Origin: JAXMAZ01 sp046350115
Lineage (GTDB): Bacteria > Planctomycetota > Planctomycetia > Gemmatales > Gemmataceae
DNA length: 64,000 nucleotides
Assembly (NCBI GenBank): GCA_046350115.1
Contig: JAXMAZ010000026.1
Coordinates: 39,023-103,022 of the forward strand
Direction of reading: 5' to 3'
Positions 41,052 through 50,636 of this stretch are shown in pieces (position 1 is the first letter of the stretch; every line of letters begins with the position of its first letter). Under the pieces are notes generated by a model, which worked only from the letters and a program-made list of their open reading frames with translations, did not search any database and was not told the DNA's origin. The translations under genes and the position numbers were made by a program.

Positions 41052-41383
41052 GCCCAGGGAGGACGGTCCGGATGACCCCCCGACCCAGACCGGGCTGCGG
41101 GCAGCAGGCGTTCGCCGTGCGTGGGTCGGCCACGCCCCGGGTGCTGCCGTCCGTCCTGCCATCCCTATCGTCTCCGGCGGGGCGTGGCTGGTCGCGCGAC
41201 TGCTCGGCGCCTTCGGGCTGCTGCTGGTGCCGCGGACGAACGCCGGGCACGACCGGTGGTGGCAGCCTCCGGGCCGTCCACGGACGGCGTGGACGGCGAT
41301 CGTAAGTGGGTGGCGTGTACCCGGCCCGGCCGGCAGTACACTGTCAGTCCGCAAGTGAGGACAGCCCCGACCCGGGAGGCGGT
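41052..41383. other. Intergenic region, no clear gene
   Basis: About 330 bp between the carbonic anhydrase and glpK. Open frames exist on both strands but none has a recognisable protein or good start. A segment on the plus strand reads like a short hydrophobic peptide (IVSGGAWLVARLLGAFGLLL), too weak to call. Presumably it holds the glp promoter; no clear -35/-10 pair is visible. Confidence 0.5.
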
Positions 41384-42874
41384 ATGCCTTATGTTCTGGC
41401 CCTCGACTCCGGGACCACCAGCGCCCGGGCCATCGTGTTCGACCGGGACGGGGCGGCCCGGGCGGTCGCCCAGCGGGAGTTCGCCCAACTGTACCCTCGG
41501 CCCGGGTGGGTCGAACACGACCCGCAGGAGATCTGGACCGCCCAGATCAGCGTGGCCGTCGAGGCGCTCGGCCGGGCCTGGATCGGGCCGCACGACGTCG
41601 CCGCCGTCGGCATCACCAACCAGCGGGAAACCACCGTCGTCTGGGACCGGGCGACCGGCGAACCCGTCTGCAACGCCATCGTCTGGCAGGACCGGCGGAC
41701 CGCCCCGTTCTGCGACCGGCTCCGGGCCGACGGCCACGATAAGCAGATCCGCGACAAGACCGGGCTGGTGATCGACGCGTACTTCTCCGGCAGCAAGATC
41801 GCCTGGGTTCTGGACACCGTCCCCGGCGCCCGGGAGAAGGCGGAGGCCGGCCGGCTGGCGTTCGGCACCGTGGACACCTGGCTCGTCTGGAAACTGACCG
41901 ACGGCCACTTGCACCTGACCGACCCGAGCAACGCCTCCCGGACGATGCTGTTCGACATCCACGCCGGGCGGTGGGACGACGAGTTGTTGAGCCTGTTCCG
42001 CGTCCCCCGGTCGATGCTCCCGGAGGTCCGGCCGTCCAGCGCGGTGTACGGGCCGGTGACGACGGCGCTCGGCCTCGGGTCGGTGCCGATCGCCGGCATC
42101 GCCGGGGACCAGCAGGCGGCGCTGTTCGGCCAGCTCTGCACCGAGCCGGGGCTGACCAAGAACACCTACGGCACCGGTTGCTTCATGCTGCAATGCACCG
42201 GGCCGAAAGCCGTGGCGTCCAAGAACCAGCTCGTCACGACGGTCGCCTGGGAGATCGGCGGGCGGACCGACTACGCCCTGGAAGGAAGCGTGTTCATCGC
42301 CGGGGCCGTAGTCCAGTGGCTGCGGGACGGGCTGGGGCTGATCCGCACGGCCGAGGAGGTGAACGCCCTGGCGGCCACCGTCCCGGACAGCGGCGGGGTG
42401 TACCTGGTGCCGGCGTTCGCCGGGCTGGGGGCGCCGCACTGGGACGCCTACGCCCGCGGCACCATCACCGGCCTGACCCGCGGCACCACCGCCGGCCACC
42501 TGGCCCGGGCGGCCCTGGAGGGGATCGCGTTCCAGTCGGCCGACCTGCTGGACGCCATGCGGGCGGACGCCGGCCAGCCGGTCCGGGAGCTGCGGGTGGA
42601 CGGCGGGGCGTGCCGCAGTGACCTGCTCATGCAGTTCCAGGCCGACCTGCTCGGGGTGCCGGTGGTCCGGCCGGCCCAGACCGAGACGACCGCCCTCGGG
42701 GCCGCCTACCTGGCCGGGCTGGCGGTCGGGTTCTGGAAGTCGCCGCAGGACATCGCCGGCCAGCGGGTGGTCGAGCGGCGGTTCGAGCCGCGGATGGACC
42801 CGGCCAAAGCTGCCGAGCTGCGGGCCAAGTGGCGGCGGGCGGTCGAGCGGGCGAAGGGGTGGGAAACCGTGTAG
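41384..42874 (+). CDS. glpK: Glycerol kinase
   Basis: GlpK phosphorylates glycerol with ATP. The 496-residue protein of the FGGY kinase family starts MPYVLALDSGTTSARAIVFD (DSGTTS phosphate loop) with WVEHDPQEIWTAQ. It has the conserved blocks ITNQRETTVVWDRATGEPVCNAIVWQDRRT and GIAGDQQAALFGQLC (ADP/regulatory region). The C-terminal kinase domain block is GGACRSDLLMQFQADLLGVPV. Start ATG 41384 with GGGAGGCGGT. Followed by glpD after a 338-bp repeat. Confidence 0.95.
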   Translation: MPYVLALDSGTTSARAIVFDRDGAARAVAQREFAQLYPRPGWVEHDPQEIWTAQISVAVEALGRAWIGPHDVAAVGITNQRETTVVWDRATGEPVCNAIVWQDRRTAPFCDRLRADGHDKQIRDKTGLVIDAYFSGSKIAWVLDTVPGAREKAEAGRLAFGTVDTWLVWKLTDGHLHLTDPSNASRTMLFDIHAGRWDDELLSLFRVPRSMLPEVRPSSAVYGPVTTALGLGSVPIAGIAGDQQAALFGQLCTEPGLTKNTYGTGCFMLQCTGPKAVASKNQLVTTVAWEIGGRTDYALEGSVFIAGAVVQWLRDGLGLIRTAEEVNALAATVPDSGGVYLVPAFAGLGAPHWDAYARGTITGLTRGTTAGHLARAALEGIAFQSADLLDAMRADAGQPVRELRVDGGACRSDLLMQFQADLLGVPVVRPAQTETTALGAAYLAGLAVGFWKSPQDIAGQRVVERRFEPRMDPAKAAELRAKWRRAVERAKGWETV

Positions 42875-43211
42875 TCCGCTCGCTCCGCGAGCGGTCTTCA
42901 CCCATCGGTTGGTCTTTGCAACCCCGAAGGGGTGACCGGGAATAGCCAGGGGTGGAGGCTCTGCGCAACCCCTGGAACCAGGCGGCGACAGAGTCTCGTA
43001 GCCCCAACGGGGCGACCTAGCCGGCCGTTCCGGTCGCCCCGTTAGGGCTACAGGAAATGGGCGTGGTCCTCACCAGGGTCTGCGAGCCTCCACCCCTGGC
43101 TATTCCGGCACCCAACTTCGGGGTTGCAACCGGCAGGGCATCAGGGAGACTTGTGCCACCCCTCCTGATGAAGTAGACCCAAGAAGCAGACCGCTCGCGG
43201 AGCGAGCGGAC
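42874..43211. repeat. Large nested palindromic element between glpK and glpD
   Basis: Outer arms GTCCGCTCGCTCCGCGAGCG (42874-42897) and its complement (43188-43211) are 24-bp perfect. Inside are further pairs: GCAACCCCGAAG with CTTCGGGGTTGC, CCGGGAATAGCCAGGGGTGGAGGCTC with GAGCCTCCACCCCTGGCTATTCCGG (about 26 bp, nearly perfect), and GTAGCCCCAACGGGGCGACC with GGTCGCCCCGTTAGGGCTAC. The modules match those at 3683-3858, so this is one repeat family. No ORF of note lies within. Confidence 0.85.
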
Positions 43212-43217
43212 CACATT

Positions 43218-44783
43218 ATGAACCGGGACGAGATGCTCCGCCGGGCGAGGGACCGGCGGGAGCCGTGGGACGTGGTGGTCCTCGGCGGCGGGGCGACCGG
43301 GGCCGGGGTCGCCGTCGACGCGGCGGCCCGCGGGTACAGCGTCCTGTTGCTGGAGCGTTCTGATTTCGGGGCGGGCACGTCCAGCCGCAGCACCAAGCTG
43401 ATTCATGGCGGGGTGCGGTATTTGCGGCAGGGGCACGTCGGGCTGGTCCTCGACGCCCTCCGCGAACGCGGGCGGCTGCGGCAGAATGCCCCGCACCTGG
43501 TTCACGATCTCGCGTTCGTCCTCCCCTGTTACTCCCGGTTCGAGAGACTCACCTTCGCGCTCGGGCTGAAACTCTACGACCTGCTCGCCGGCCGCCACCG
43601 GTTCGGCCGGTCGAAGGGGGTATCGGCCGCGGAGACGCAGCGGCTGCTGCCGACCGTCCGCACCGAGGGGTTGCGGGGCGGGGTCGTCTACCACGACGGC
43701 CAGTTCGACGACGCCCGGCTGCTCATCCACCTGGTGATGACCGCCGCCGACCGCGGGGCCGTGGTGCTGAACGACACCCCCGTCACCGGGTTGATCCGTG
43801 ACCCGGACGGGCGGGTGAGCGGGGTCGTGTTCCGCGACGCCGAAAGCGGTAACGAGAGCCGGGCGGCGGCCCGGGTCGTGGTAAACGCGGCCGGGCCGTT
43901 CTGCGACGAGGTCCGGCGGCTGGCCGACCCGGGGGCGCAGCCGCTGCTCGCCGCCAGCCGCGGGAGCCACGTCGTCCTGGACCGCTCGTTCCTGCCGGGC
44001 GATGCGGCGCTGCTAGTACCAGAAACCCCGGACGGCCGCGTCCTGTTCGTCATCCCCTGGCACGGGCACACGGTCGTCGGCACGACCGACGTAGCCACCC
44101 CCGGCGCCCCGACGGAGCCGACCGCCTCCGACGAAGAGGTCGAGTTCATTTTGGAGACGGCCGGCCGGTATCTGGCCCGGCCGCCGCAGCGGAACGACAT
44201 CCTGAGTACGTTCGCCGGCATCCGCCCGCTGGTGAAGGCCGGAGGCAAGGGGACGGCCGAGTTGTCCCGCGACTACCTCCTGCGGGCGGACCAGCCGGGG
44301 CTGCTGACGATCACCGGCGGGAAGTGGACGACGTACCGCAGCATGGCCGAGGCGTGCGTGACCGAGGCCGCCCGGCTGGCCGGCCTCCCGCCGCGGCCGT
44401 GCCCGACCCGGCAGCTTCGGCTACATGGCTATCACCCGGACCCGGCCGACCTCGGCGGCCTGGCGGTGTACGGGTCGGACGCGACCGAGATTCGCCGGCT
44501 GACGGATGACAACCCGTCGCTCGCGACACGGCTGCACCCGATGTTGCCGTACACCGGGGCGGAAGTGGTGTGGGCCACGCGATCGGAGATGGCCCGGACG
44601 GTCGCCGACGTGCTCGCCCGACGGACCCGCGCGCTGGTGCTGAACGCCAAGGCCGCGGTCGAGATGGCCCCCCGGGTAGCGGGGCTGATGGCCCGTGAGT
44701 TGGGCCGCGACCCCGAGTGGGAGTCGGCCCAGGTGCGGGCGTTCGGCGAGTTGGCCCGCGGCTACCTCCCGCCGTCAGGATGA
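43218..44783 (+). CDS. glpD: Glycerol-3-phosphate dehydrogenase/oxidase (FAD)
   Basis: Oxidises glycerol 3-phosphate to dihydroxyacetone phosphate, passing electrons to quinone. The 521-residue protein has the FAD loop VVVLGGGATGAGVAVDAAARG near residues 17-37, the FAD/substrate motif STKLIHGGVRYL and GKWTTYRSMAEACV. A C-terminal helical DAO_C domain follows. Start ATG 43218, 6 bp after the repeat. The 3' end overlaps the convergent glpF by 9 bp. Confidence 0.95.
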   Translation: MNRDEMLRRARDRREPWDVVVLGGGATGAGVAVDAAARGYSVLLLERSDFGAGTSSRSTKLIHGGVRYLRQGHVGLVLDALRERGRLRQNAPHLVHDLAFVLPCYSRFERLTFALGLKLYDLLAGRHRFGRSKGVSAAETQRLLPTVRTEGLRGGVVYHDGQFDDARLLIHLVMTAADRGAVVLNDTPVTGLIRDPDGRVSGVVFRDAESGNESRAAARVVVNAAGPFCDEVRRLADPGAQPLLAASRGSHVVLDRSFLPGDAALLVPETPDGRVLFVIPWHGHTVVGTTDVATPGAPTEPTASDEEVEFILETAGRYLARPPQRNDILSTFAGIRPLVKAGGKGTAELSRDYLLRADQPGLLTITGGKWTTYRSMAEACVTEAARLAGLPPRPCPTRQLRLHGYHPDPADLGGLAVYGSDATEIRRLTDDNPSLATRLHPMLPYTGAEVVWATRSEMARTVADVLARRTRALVLNAKAAVEMAPRVAGLMARELGRDPEWESAQVRAFGELARGYLPPSG

Positions 44784-45497
44784 CGGGAGGAACACCGCCT
44801 TGGCAACCAGTGCCCCGGCCGCCCCGCCGAGCATCGGGCCGAGTACCGGCACCCAGGCGTATGCCCAGTCGGACGGCCCCTTGCCGGGGATCGGCAGGAG
44901 AGCGTGGGCCAGCCGGGGGCCGAGGTCGCGGGCCGGGTTGATGGCGTACCCGGTCGGCCCACCCAGGCTCAGCCCGATCCCCCACACCAGCGCCCCGCCG
45001 AGCGGGGCGGTCAGCGACCCCTGACCCAGCCCCTTCTCCACGACCGCCGTCCCGACGAACACCAACAGGAACGTGGCGATCGCCTCGCTCAACAGGTTGG
45101 CCGGCAGCATCCGGACGGCCGGGGCGGTGCAGAACACCCCCAGCTTCGCGGCGGGGTCGTCAGTCACTTCCCAGTGCGGCAGGTAATGCAGCCAGACCAG
45201 CCCCGCGCCGACGAACGCCCCGGCGAACTCGGCCGCCGCGTACTTGACCGCCAGATCGGTCGACAGACTGCCGGTCAGCACCCCGGCCAGCGGGCCGACC
45301 GGGTTGACGAACCCCGGCGCCCCGGCCGCCCGGGCGGTGTACACCCCGGCCATGACGGCGAACGCCCACCCGGCGGTGACGGCGATCCACCCGGCGTCCT
45401 TCGCCTTGGACCGGCCGAGCAGCACCCCGGCGACGACCCCGTCCCCGAGCAGGATCAGGACCGTCGTCCCCAGGAACTCGCCCAGGACATCGTTCAC
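44775..45497 (-). CDS. glpF: MIP-family glycerol facilitator
   Basis: Six hydrophobic segments in 240 residues, starting at GTG 45497 (VNDVLGEFLGTTVLILL). The second NPA motif is GYAINPARDLGPRLAH, with Asp after NPAR as in glycerol facilitators. The first NPA position reads GFVNPVGPLAG, so the canonical NPA is NPV. This would be expected to alter the pore constriction. It is probably inner-membrane glycerol uptake working with GlpK and GlpD. The region 45498-45776 upstream shows no other gene. Confidence 0.85.
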   Translation of the reverse strand: MNDVLGEFLGTTVLILLGDGVVAGVLLGRSKAKDAGWIAVTAGWAFAVMAGVYTARAAGAPGFVNPVGPLAGVLTGSLSTDLAVKYAAAEFAGAFVGAGLVWLHYLPHWEVTDDPAAKLGVFCTAPAVRMLPANLLSEAIATFLLVFVGTAVVEKGLGQGSLTAPLGGALVWGIGLSLGGPTGYAINPARDLGPRLAHALLPIPGKGPSDWAYAWVPVLGPMLGGAAGALVAKAVFLPSS

Positions 45498-45776
45498 GAG
45501 GCCACCTTGGTTGGGAGAGGATCGGTCCGCTCGCGGGAAGGGTGTACTATCATCGCCCGGAAATGGGGCGTCAAGCGGCTGCTGCCCCGGACGCCGGCGG
45601 GTGGGCCTCATCGGAGTCGAGCGGCTGGGTGGGGCGGGGCAGGAACCGCTGGGCGATCCCATTCGTGGCATCGGGCCGACCGCCCGGTGCTGACCTCCCG
45701 ACGCTGCGGACGCAAGGAACCGGCGCGGGAAGCGTTCAACCATCGGTCACGGCACCACCCCGTCGAGCGTCGGTCG

Positions 45777-47189
45777 TCACGCCAGCGCCGCTTCGATCAC
45801 CTCGCCGCCGTTGTCGGTCAGCCGCTCGTTCCGGCCGTTGTGCCGGAACGTCAGCTTCGTGTGGTGGAACCCCAACAGGTGCAGGATCGTGGCGTGAACG
45901 TCGTGGACGTGCGCCTTCCCCTCGGCCGCCCGCAGCCCGACCGGGTCGGTCCCGCCGACCACCTGCCCGCCCTTCACCCCGCCGCCGGCCAGCCACATCG
46001 AGAACCCGTGCGGGTTGTGGTCCCGGCCGTTCGACCCCTCGGTCATCGGCGTCCGGCCGAACTCCCCGCCCCACACCACCAGCGTCCGGTCTAGTAAGCC
46101 CCGACGCTTCAGGTCGGTCAGCAGCCCGGCGATCGGCTTGTCACTTTGCTGGCACAACTTGCCGTGGTTGGCCTCCAGGTCGGAGTGGGCGTCCCAGCCG
46201 TTGGTGTCCCCGCAGTACACCTGGACGAACCGCACCCCCCGCTCGGCCAGCCGTCGGGCGAGCAGGCACCGCCGGCCGAACTCGGCCGTTTCGGGGCGGT
46301 CGAGGCCGTACAGCCGGTGCGTGTCCGCGGACTCGGCCGCCAGGTTCACCACGTCCGGGGCGTGGGCCTGCATCCGGAAGGCCAGTTCGTAAGCGGCGAT
46401 CCGGGCGGCCAGCTCGCCGTCCCCGCCGCGGGCGGCCAGGTGGTCGCGGTTCGCCTGGCCGACGAAGTCGAGGGTCCGCCGCTGCTGGTCGGATGACACC
46501 CCGGGCGGCGGGTTCAGGTGGGCGACCGGCGACGCCCCGCCGCGGACCAGCGTCCCCTGGTAGGCGGCCGGCAGAAACCCGTTGCCCCAGGCCGGCGCCC
46601 CGCCCTTCGGCCAGCCGCCCGGGTCCGGCAGGACGACGAACGCCGGCATGTTCCGGTTGACCGTGCCGAGGCCGTAGGTGGCCCACGCCCCGAGGCTCGG
46701 CCGGCCCATCAGGATCGACCCGGTGTTCATCAGGTAGACCGACTCCGGGTGCGTCACGCTGTCCCCGTGGCAGCCCCGCAGGACGCACAGGTCGTCCACG
46801 CACCCGGCCAGGTGCGGGAACCAGTCGGACACCTCGGTCCCGCTCTGGCCGTGCTTTTTGAAGGTGCGTTTGGAGGCGAGCAGCTTGTTCTTGTCCACCC
46901 CGCGGCGGGTCTTCACCGGGCCGAACGAGGCGGGCAGCTTCTGGCCGTGCAGGCGGGTGAGTTCGGGCTTGGGGTCGAACGTGTCGACGTGGGACGGCCC
47001 GCCGGACATGAACAGGAAGATGACCCGGTCGGCGGTCGGCTCGAAGTGCGGCTTCTTCGGGGCGAGCGGGTCGGGGGAGTCCGACGCGAGCAGCCCGTCC
47101 TCGGCGAGCATGACGGACAGCGCGAGCGAGCCGAACCCGGCCCCGGCGGTGCGGAGGAGGCGGCGGCGGTCGGGCGCGAACGGGACCAT
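45777..47189 (-). CDS. DUF1501 exported protein
   Basis: This 470-residue protein starts MVPFAPDRRRLLRTAGAGFG with a twin-arginine-type signal (RRRLL). The body has IFLFMSGGPSHVDTFDPKPEL, DGRDHNPHGFSMWLAGGGVKGGQVVGGTD (metal-binding-like His-rich motifs) and TDPVGLRAAEGKAHVHDVHAT, all matching the sulfatase-like DUF1501 family typical of planctomycetes. It occurs beside the DUF1549/DUF1553 gene at 47505, the usual genomic partner. Function of the pair is unknown. Start ATG 47189. Confidence 0.9.
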   Translation of the reverse strand: MVPFAPDRRRLLRTAGAGFGSLALSVMLAEDGLLASDSPDPLAPKKPHFEPTADRVIFLFMSGGPSHVDTFDPKPELTRLHGQKLPASFGPVKTRRGVDKNKLLASKRTFKKHGQSGTEVSDWFPHLAGCVDDLCVLRGCHGDSVTHPESVYLMNTGSILMGRPSLGAWATYGLGTVNRNMPAFVVLPDPGGWPKGGAPAWGNGFLPAAYQGTLVRGGASPVAHLNPPPGVSSDQQRRTLDFVGQANRDHLAARGGDGELAARIAAYELAFRMQAHAPDVVNLAAESADTHRLYGLDRPETAEFGRRCLLARRLAERGVRFVQVYCGDTNGWDAHSDLEANHGKLCQQSDKPIAGLLTDLKRRGLLDRTLVVWGGEFGRTPMTEGSNGRDHNPHGFSMWLAGGGVKGGQVVGGTDPVGLRAAEGKAHVHDVHATILHLLGFHHTKLTFRHNGRNERLTDNGGEVIEAALA

Positions 47190-47220
47190 GTGACATCTCG
47201 TTGATCGACGAGCGGAGAAT

Positions 47221-47499
47221 CTACCCCAACAGCAATGCCGTCGCGAGCACCGCAATCACCACCAGAATCAGACGAACAATCCGGGACCGGTTGCACCAGT
47301 GTGTCTCAGGCAACCGGCCTAAGACGACCGCGAGGACCGCGAAACCCGCAGCGACTGCACCAACGATCAACAAGAACGTTCGCCACGCGGCTTCGCCCCC
47401 GGGAATCACAGTCGCTGCGGACAAGAGCAGACTGCCGGTCGCAAGCACACAACTGGTGTACCACGCGAGAAACCGGGCAGGAACGGTCATGGTCGGCAC
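47221..47499 (-). CDS. Small membrane protein between the DUF1501 and DUF1549/1553 genes
   Basis: This 92-residue protein (ATG 47499 or 47490) has three likely membrane segments: FLAWYTSCVLATGSLLLSAA, FLLIVGAVAAGFAVLAVVL and IVRLILVVIAVLATALLLG. It lies 5 bp from the DUF1549/1553 gene's end. It is unrecognised; co-transcription is plausible. Confidence 0.55.
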   Translation of the reverse strand: MPTMTVPARFLAWYTSCVLATGSLLLSAATVIPGGEAAWRTFLLIVGAVAAGFAVLAVVLGRLPETHWCNRSRIVRLILVVIAVLATALLLG

Positions 47500-47504
47500 A
47501 CCGA

Positions 47505-49598
47505 TCAGTCGAGGTAAACGAATTCGTTCTGGTTAAACAGCGCCCGACACAATTCGGTCAGCGGCGAATCGCGGAGAAACGCCCGCGCCCGTTCGACCTC
47601 GGCCGGTGTCGGCGAACGACCGAGCGTCAGCCGGTAGGCTCGGACCACACGGTCGCCGTCCGATGTTTCCTCCTTCGTCAGTCGCGTCGCCAGTGCTTGG
47701 GCCGCCGCGGTCACGTCGGCGGCGTTCAGCAGCGCCAGTGATTGCGTGGCCGTGGTGCTGCGCTCCCGCTTCGGGCAACTGAGGTTGCTGTCCGGCAGGT
47801 CGAACGCCTCCAGGAACGGGTGCCGCAGGTTCCGCCGGGCGAGCAGGTAGACGCTGCGGCGGTCGTGGTCCCGCGGGTCCGGGCTGACCGGCACCGCCTT
47901 CGACCCGCCGGCCGCCGCCGACGCCCCCGGCTGCACCACCCCCGGGCCGCCCATCTTCGGGTTCAGCCGGCCGCTCACGGCTAGCAGGGTGTCGCGGACC
48001 GCCTCACCTTCCAGCCGCAGGCGGTTCATCCGTGAGAGCAGGCGGTTGTCCGGGTCTTTCGCCGCCGCGTCCGGGGTGATCGCGGTGGACTGCTGGTACG
48101 TCTCGGAGGTCAGGATCAGCTTGTGGATGCGCTTCAGCGTCCAGCCGCCGGCGACCAACTCCGTCGCCAGGTAGTCGAGCAGTTCGGGGTGGGTCGGGCG
48201 TTCGCCGCGGACGCCGAAGTCGCTCGCGGTGGCGACGATGCCGCGGCCGAAGTGGTGCTGCCACAGCCGGTTCACGATCACCCGGGCGGTCAGCGGGTTG
48301 GTTGGGCTGGCGATCCACTTAGCCAACACCAGCCGCCGCCCGGCGCCGCCCGTCGGCACCTTGTTCGGGGCCAGGATCGTCGGGAAGCCGGGTTGAACCT
48401 CGGCCGCCGGGGTGCTCAGCTCGCCCCGTTCCAGGACGCGGGTTTTCGGGGCGGTCGGGCGGTCGGTCAACCCCATCGCCACCGGCAGCGCGGCCGGCTT
48501 GCGGGTGTCGAACCCTTTCAGCTTCGTTTGCAGTGTCTCAAGTTGCTTGCGGGCGTCGGCCGGCATCGCTTTCACTACCTCGGTCGGTGACACCGCGACC
48601 AGCCGCTCGGTCTGGGCCACCTGCTCCTGCTGGCCGCCGGTCCGCTTGCTTGCCGGGGTGCGATGGGCGGCCTGGGCCTCGGCCGGCAGCTTGCTCAGCT
48701 TCGCCTCGAACAGCTTCGTTCGGTACGGCCCCTCAAGTGCGGCGATGTCCGCCCGCAGCCCCTTGGTCAGTGCGTGGTACTCCTGGGTTGCGGCGTCGTG
48801 GGCGGACCGCTCGGCCGGGGTGGCGACCGGCAGGTCGCGGCGGAACTCGGCCGGGGCGAAGAACGCTTGCAGCCGGTAATAGTCCTCGATCGGGATCGGC
48901 TCGAACTTGTGGTCGTGACATCGGGCGCAGCCGACCGTCAGCCCGAGGAAGGCCAGCCCGGCCGTGTCGGTCATGTCGACGAGCGTGTTGTGCCGCCGCT
49001 GGGCCGGGTCGCTGGCGTCGGTCATGTCCGGGCCGAGCAGGTTGAACCCGGTGGCAACGAGGGCGTCCGGGTCGCCGGGGAACGCCTCGCCGCCGGCCAG
49101 TTGCTCCAGCACGAAGCGGTCGAACGGCTTGTCCGCGTTGAACGAGCGGATGACGTAGTCCCGATACCGCCAGGCGTCCGGCCGGGGTTCGTCGAACTCG
49201 TACCCGTTGGTGTCCGCATACCGGGCCAGGTCGAGCCAGTGTCGGCCCCATCGCTCGCCGTAGTGCGGGCTGGCGAGCAACCGGTCGATCACCGTCTCCC
49301 AGGCTTCCGTTGACTTGTCGTCGACGAACGCCTCCACCTCCTCCGGGGTCGGTGGCAGGCCGGTCAGGTCGAACGTCACCCGGCGGATGAGGTGCTCGCG
49401 AGTGGCGGGCGGGGACGGCGACAGACTGGTGTCACGGAGTCGTGCCCGGACGAAGGCATCGACCGGGTGACTCGCTCCCGGCGGTATGCTCGGACGGGCC
49501 GGCGCGGCCCAGGCCCAGTGAGCGGGCGGCGGGTCGGCGCGGGCGGTGGTCCCGGTCAGGGCGACCAGGACCGGCACCAGGGCAATTCGTCGAGTCAT
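47505..49598 (-). CDS. DUF1549/DUF1553 (PSCyt2/PSD1-like) exported protein
   Basis: This 697-residue protein starts at ATG 49598 with a signal peptide (MTRRIALVPVLVALTGTTARA). Residues 30-250 form the DUF1549 domain (LIRRVTFDLTGLPPTPEEVEAFVDD, GERWGRHWLDLARYADTNGYE) with a heme-like VGCARCHDHKF (CxxCH). The C-terminal DUF1553 domain has NRLWQHHFGRGIVATASDFGVRGERPTHPELLDYLA. This matches Planctomycetes cytochrome C-like proteins. Its role with DUF1501 is unknown. Confidence 0.9.
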   Translation of the reverse strand: MTRRIALVPVLVALTGTTARADPPPAHWAWAAPARPSIPPGASHPVDAFVRARLRDTSLSPSPPATREHLIRRVTFDLTGLPPTPEEVEAFVDDKSTEAWETVIDRLLASPHYGERWGRHWLDLARYADTNGYEFDEPRPDAWRYRDYVIRSFNADKPFDRFVLEQLAGGEAFPGDPDALVATGFNLLGPDMTDASDPAQRRHNTLVDMTDTAGLAFLGLTVGCARCHDHKFEPIPIEDYYRLQAFFAPAEFRRDLPVATPAERSAHDAATQEYHALTKGLRADIAALEGPYRTKLFEAKLSKLPAEAQAAHRTPASKRTGGQQEQVAQTERLVAVSPTEVVKAMPADARKQLETLQTKLKGFDTRKPAALPVAMGLTDRPTAPKTRVLERGELSTPAAEVQPGFPTILAPNKVPTGGAGRRLVLAKWIASPTNPLTARVIVNRLWQHHFGRGIVATASDFGVRGERPTHPELLDYLATELVAGGWTLKRIHKLILTSETYQQSTAITPDAAAKDPDNRLLSRMNRLRLEGEAVRDTLLAVSGRLNPKMGGPGVVQPGASAAAGGSKAVPVSPDPRDHDRRSVYLLARRNLRHPFLEAFDLPDSNLSCPKRERSTTATQSLALLNAADVTAAAQALATRLTKEETSDGDRVVRAYRLTLGRSPTPAEVERARAFLRDSPLTELCRALFNQNEFVYLD

Positions 49599-50064
49599 CA
49601 CAGAGCTGGGGTAGTCGGCGGGGTCGACTTGCCCAGTGTCCCCGCCCCGGGGGCGGGTGTCAACCGCCTCGTGGTCCCGCGCACCGGCCACACCTCGACC
49701 GACATCCCCGACGGCCACGGCAACCCGCCGGGTGTTCGGCCCAGACACAAAGCCTGGCGATCCGCTGCCGCGAGGGCCGTCGTCGGTCCGCCGGAGGCCT
49801 GGTTGACCGGCGGCTGCGTGATCCGGTCCGACACCCCCATGCCCGGACGGGAGGGCGTTCCGGGGTGCGGATCGCAACTGCGGGCGATCAGCGCCGGTGA
49901 GGAATTGGCACATTCGGGCAGCCGACTACTCATAAGGGGCTTTTCTGAATATCGTCTTGCCTATCGCCGGGTCGTCGACGCCCTGCCGACCACGGCCGCG
50001 TGGGCATCCGGAGATCGCGCTAGCCAAGCCCGACTAGCGCCCGCCACACCTTGGGGCCGGACCC
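49599..50064. other. Intergenic region, no clear gene
   Basis: About 466 bp upstream of the DUF1549/1553 gene (minus) and VanZ gene (plus), probably carrying divergent promoters. Open frames on both strands have no homology pattern. No strong -35/-10 pair or repeat was found. Confidence 0.5.
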
Positions 50065-50529
50065 TTGCCCACGACACGAAAGCCCCGCCCCGAGTCCGGG
50101 AGGTTCTCCCTTCGGACAGCACTCCCGTTCGCGGTGTTCCTGTTCTTCCTGGCACTCTGGACCTACGAACTTCTGGCCGAGAACCCGGTCCCGGAGTCGG
50201 TGTCGAGGGCCATCCCGAACGAGTGGAAGTTCTGGCTCGCGAAAGGGCTGCACGTGGTCGGATATGCTTTCCTGACCGTACTCGCGTGGTTGCTGCCGGT
50301 ACCCCGGCTGGTCTACTGGCTGGTGATAGCCCTCCTTCTGTTGCACGGGATCGCGACCGAAGTCGGTCAGACGTTCGTCGCCGGTCGGACCGGGTCCGTC
50401 CGGGACGTTCTGCTCGACTGGGTCGGGGTCGGCCTCGGGCTTCTCGTCGTGTGGCCGCTGACCCGGCTCTCCAACCGGACCGGACAGCGTCGGCGTCGAA
50501 TTAGAACTCGCGTCCGCATGCCCGGCTAA
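50065..50529 (+). CDS. VanZ-family membrane protein
   Basis: This 154-residue protein starts at TTG 50065. Hydrophobic segments: TALPFAVFLFFLALWTY, LHVVGYAFLTVLAWLLPV, LVYWLVIALLLLHGIA and GLGLLVVWPL. The family motif is EVGQTFVAGRTGSVRDVLLDWVG (E.gQ.f..gR..s..D...n..G of VanZ). VanZ-like proteins are linked to teicoplanin resistance in enterococci; the planctomycete role is unknown. It has an unusual TTG start and a weak ribosome binding site. Confidence 0.8.
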   Translation: MPTTRKPRPESGRFSLRTALPFAVFLFFLALWTYELLAENPVPESVSRAIPNEWKFWLAKGLHVVGYAFLTVLAWLLPVPRLVYWLVIALLLLHGIATEVGQTFVAGRTGSVRDVLLDWVGVGLGLLVVWPLTRLSNRTGQRRRRIRTRVRMPG

Positions 50530-50636
50530 TCGTCGTAAATTGCTCAATCTGCCCGACCGTCGCTGCCGAACCAGATCCCTGTCCGCCTGCCCTCCCGGTC
50601 CCCCGACCTGTGAGCGGTGCCAGGCAGGAGGGTGCG

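Noticed and set aside
41052..41383. Open frames between the carbonic anhydrase and glpK
   Set aside because: All are GC-driven shadows without a start, ribosome site or family pattern.
49906..49922. Sigma54-like TGGCAC...GGC pattern
   Set aside because: Spacing between GG and GC is one base short of the -24/-12 consensus and no dependent activator gene is nearby.
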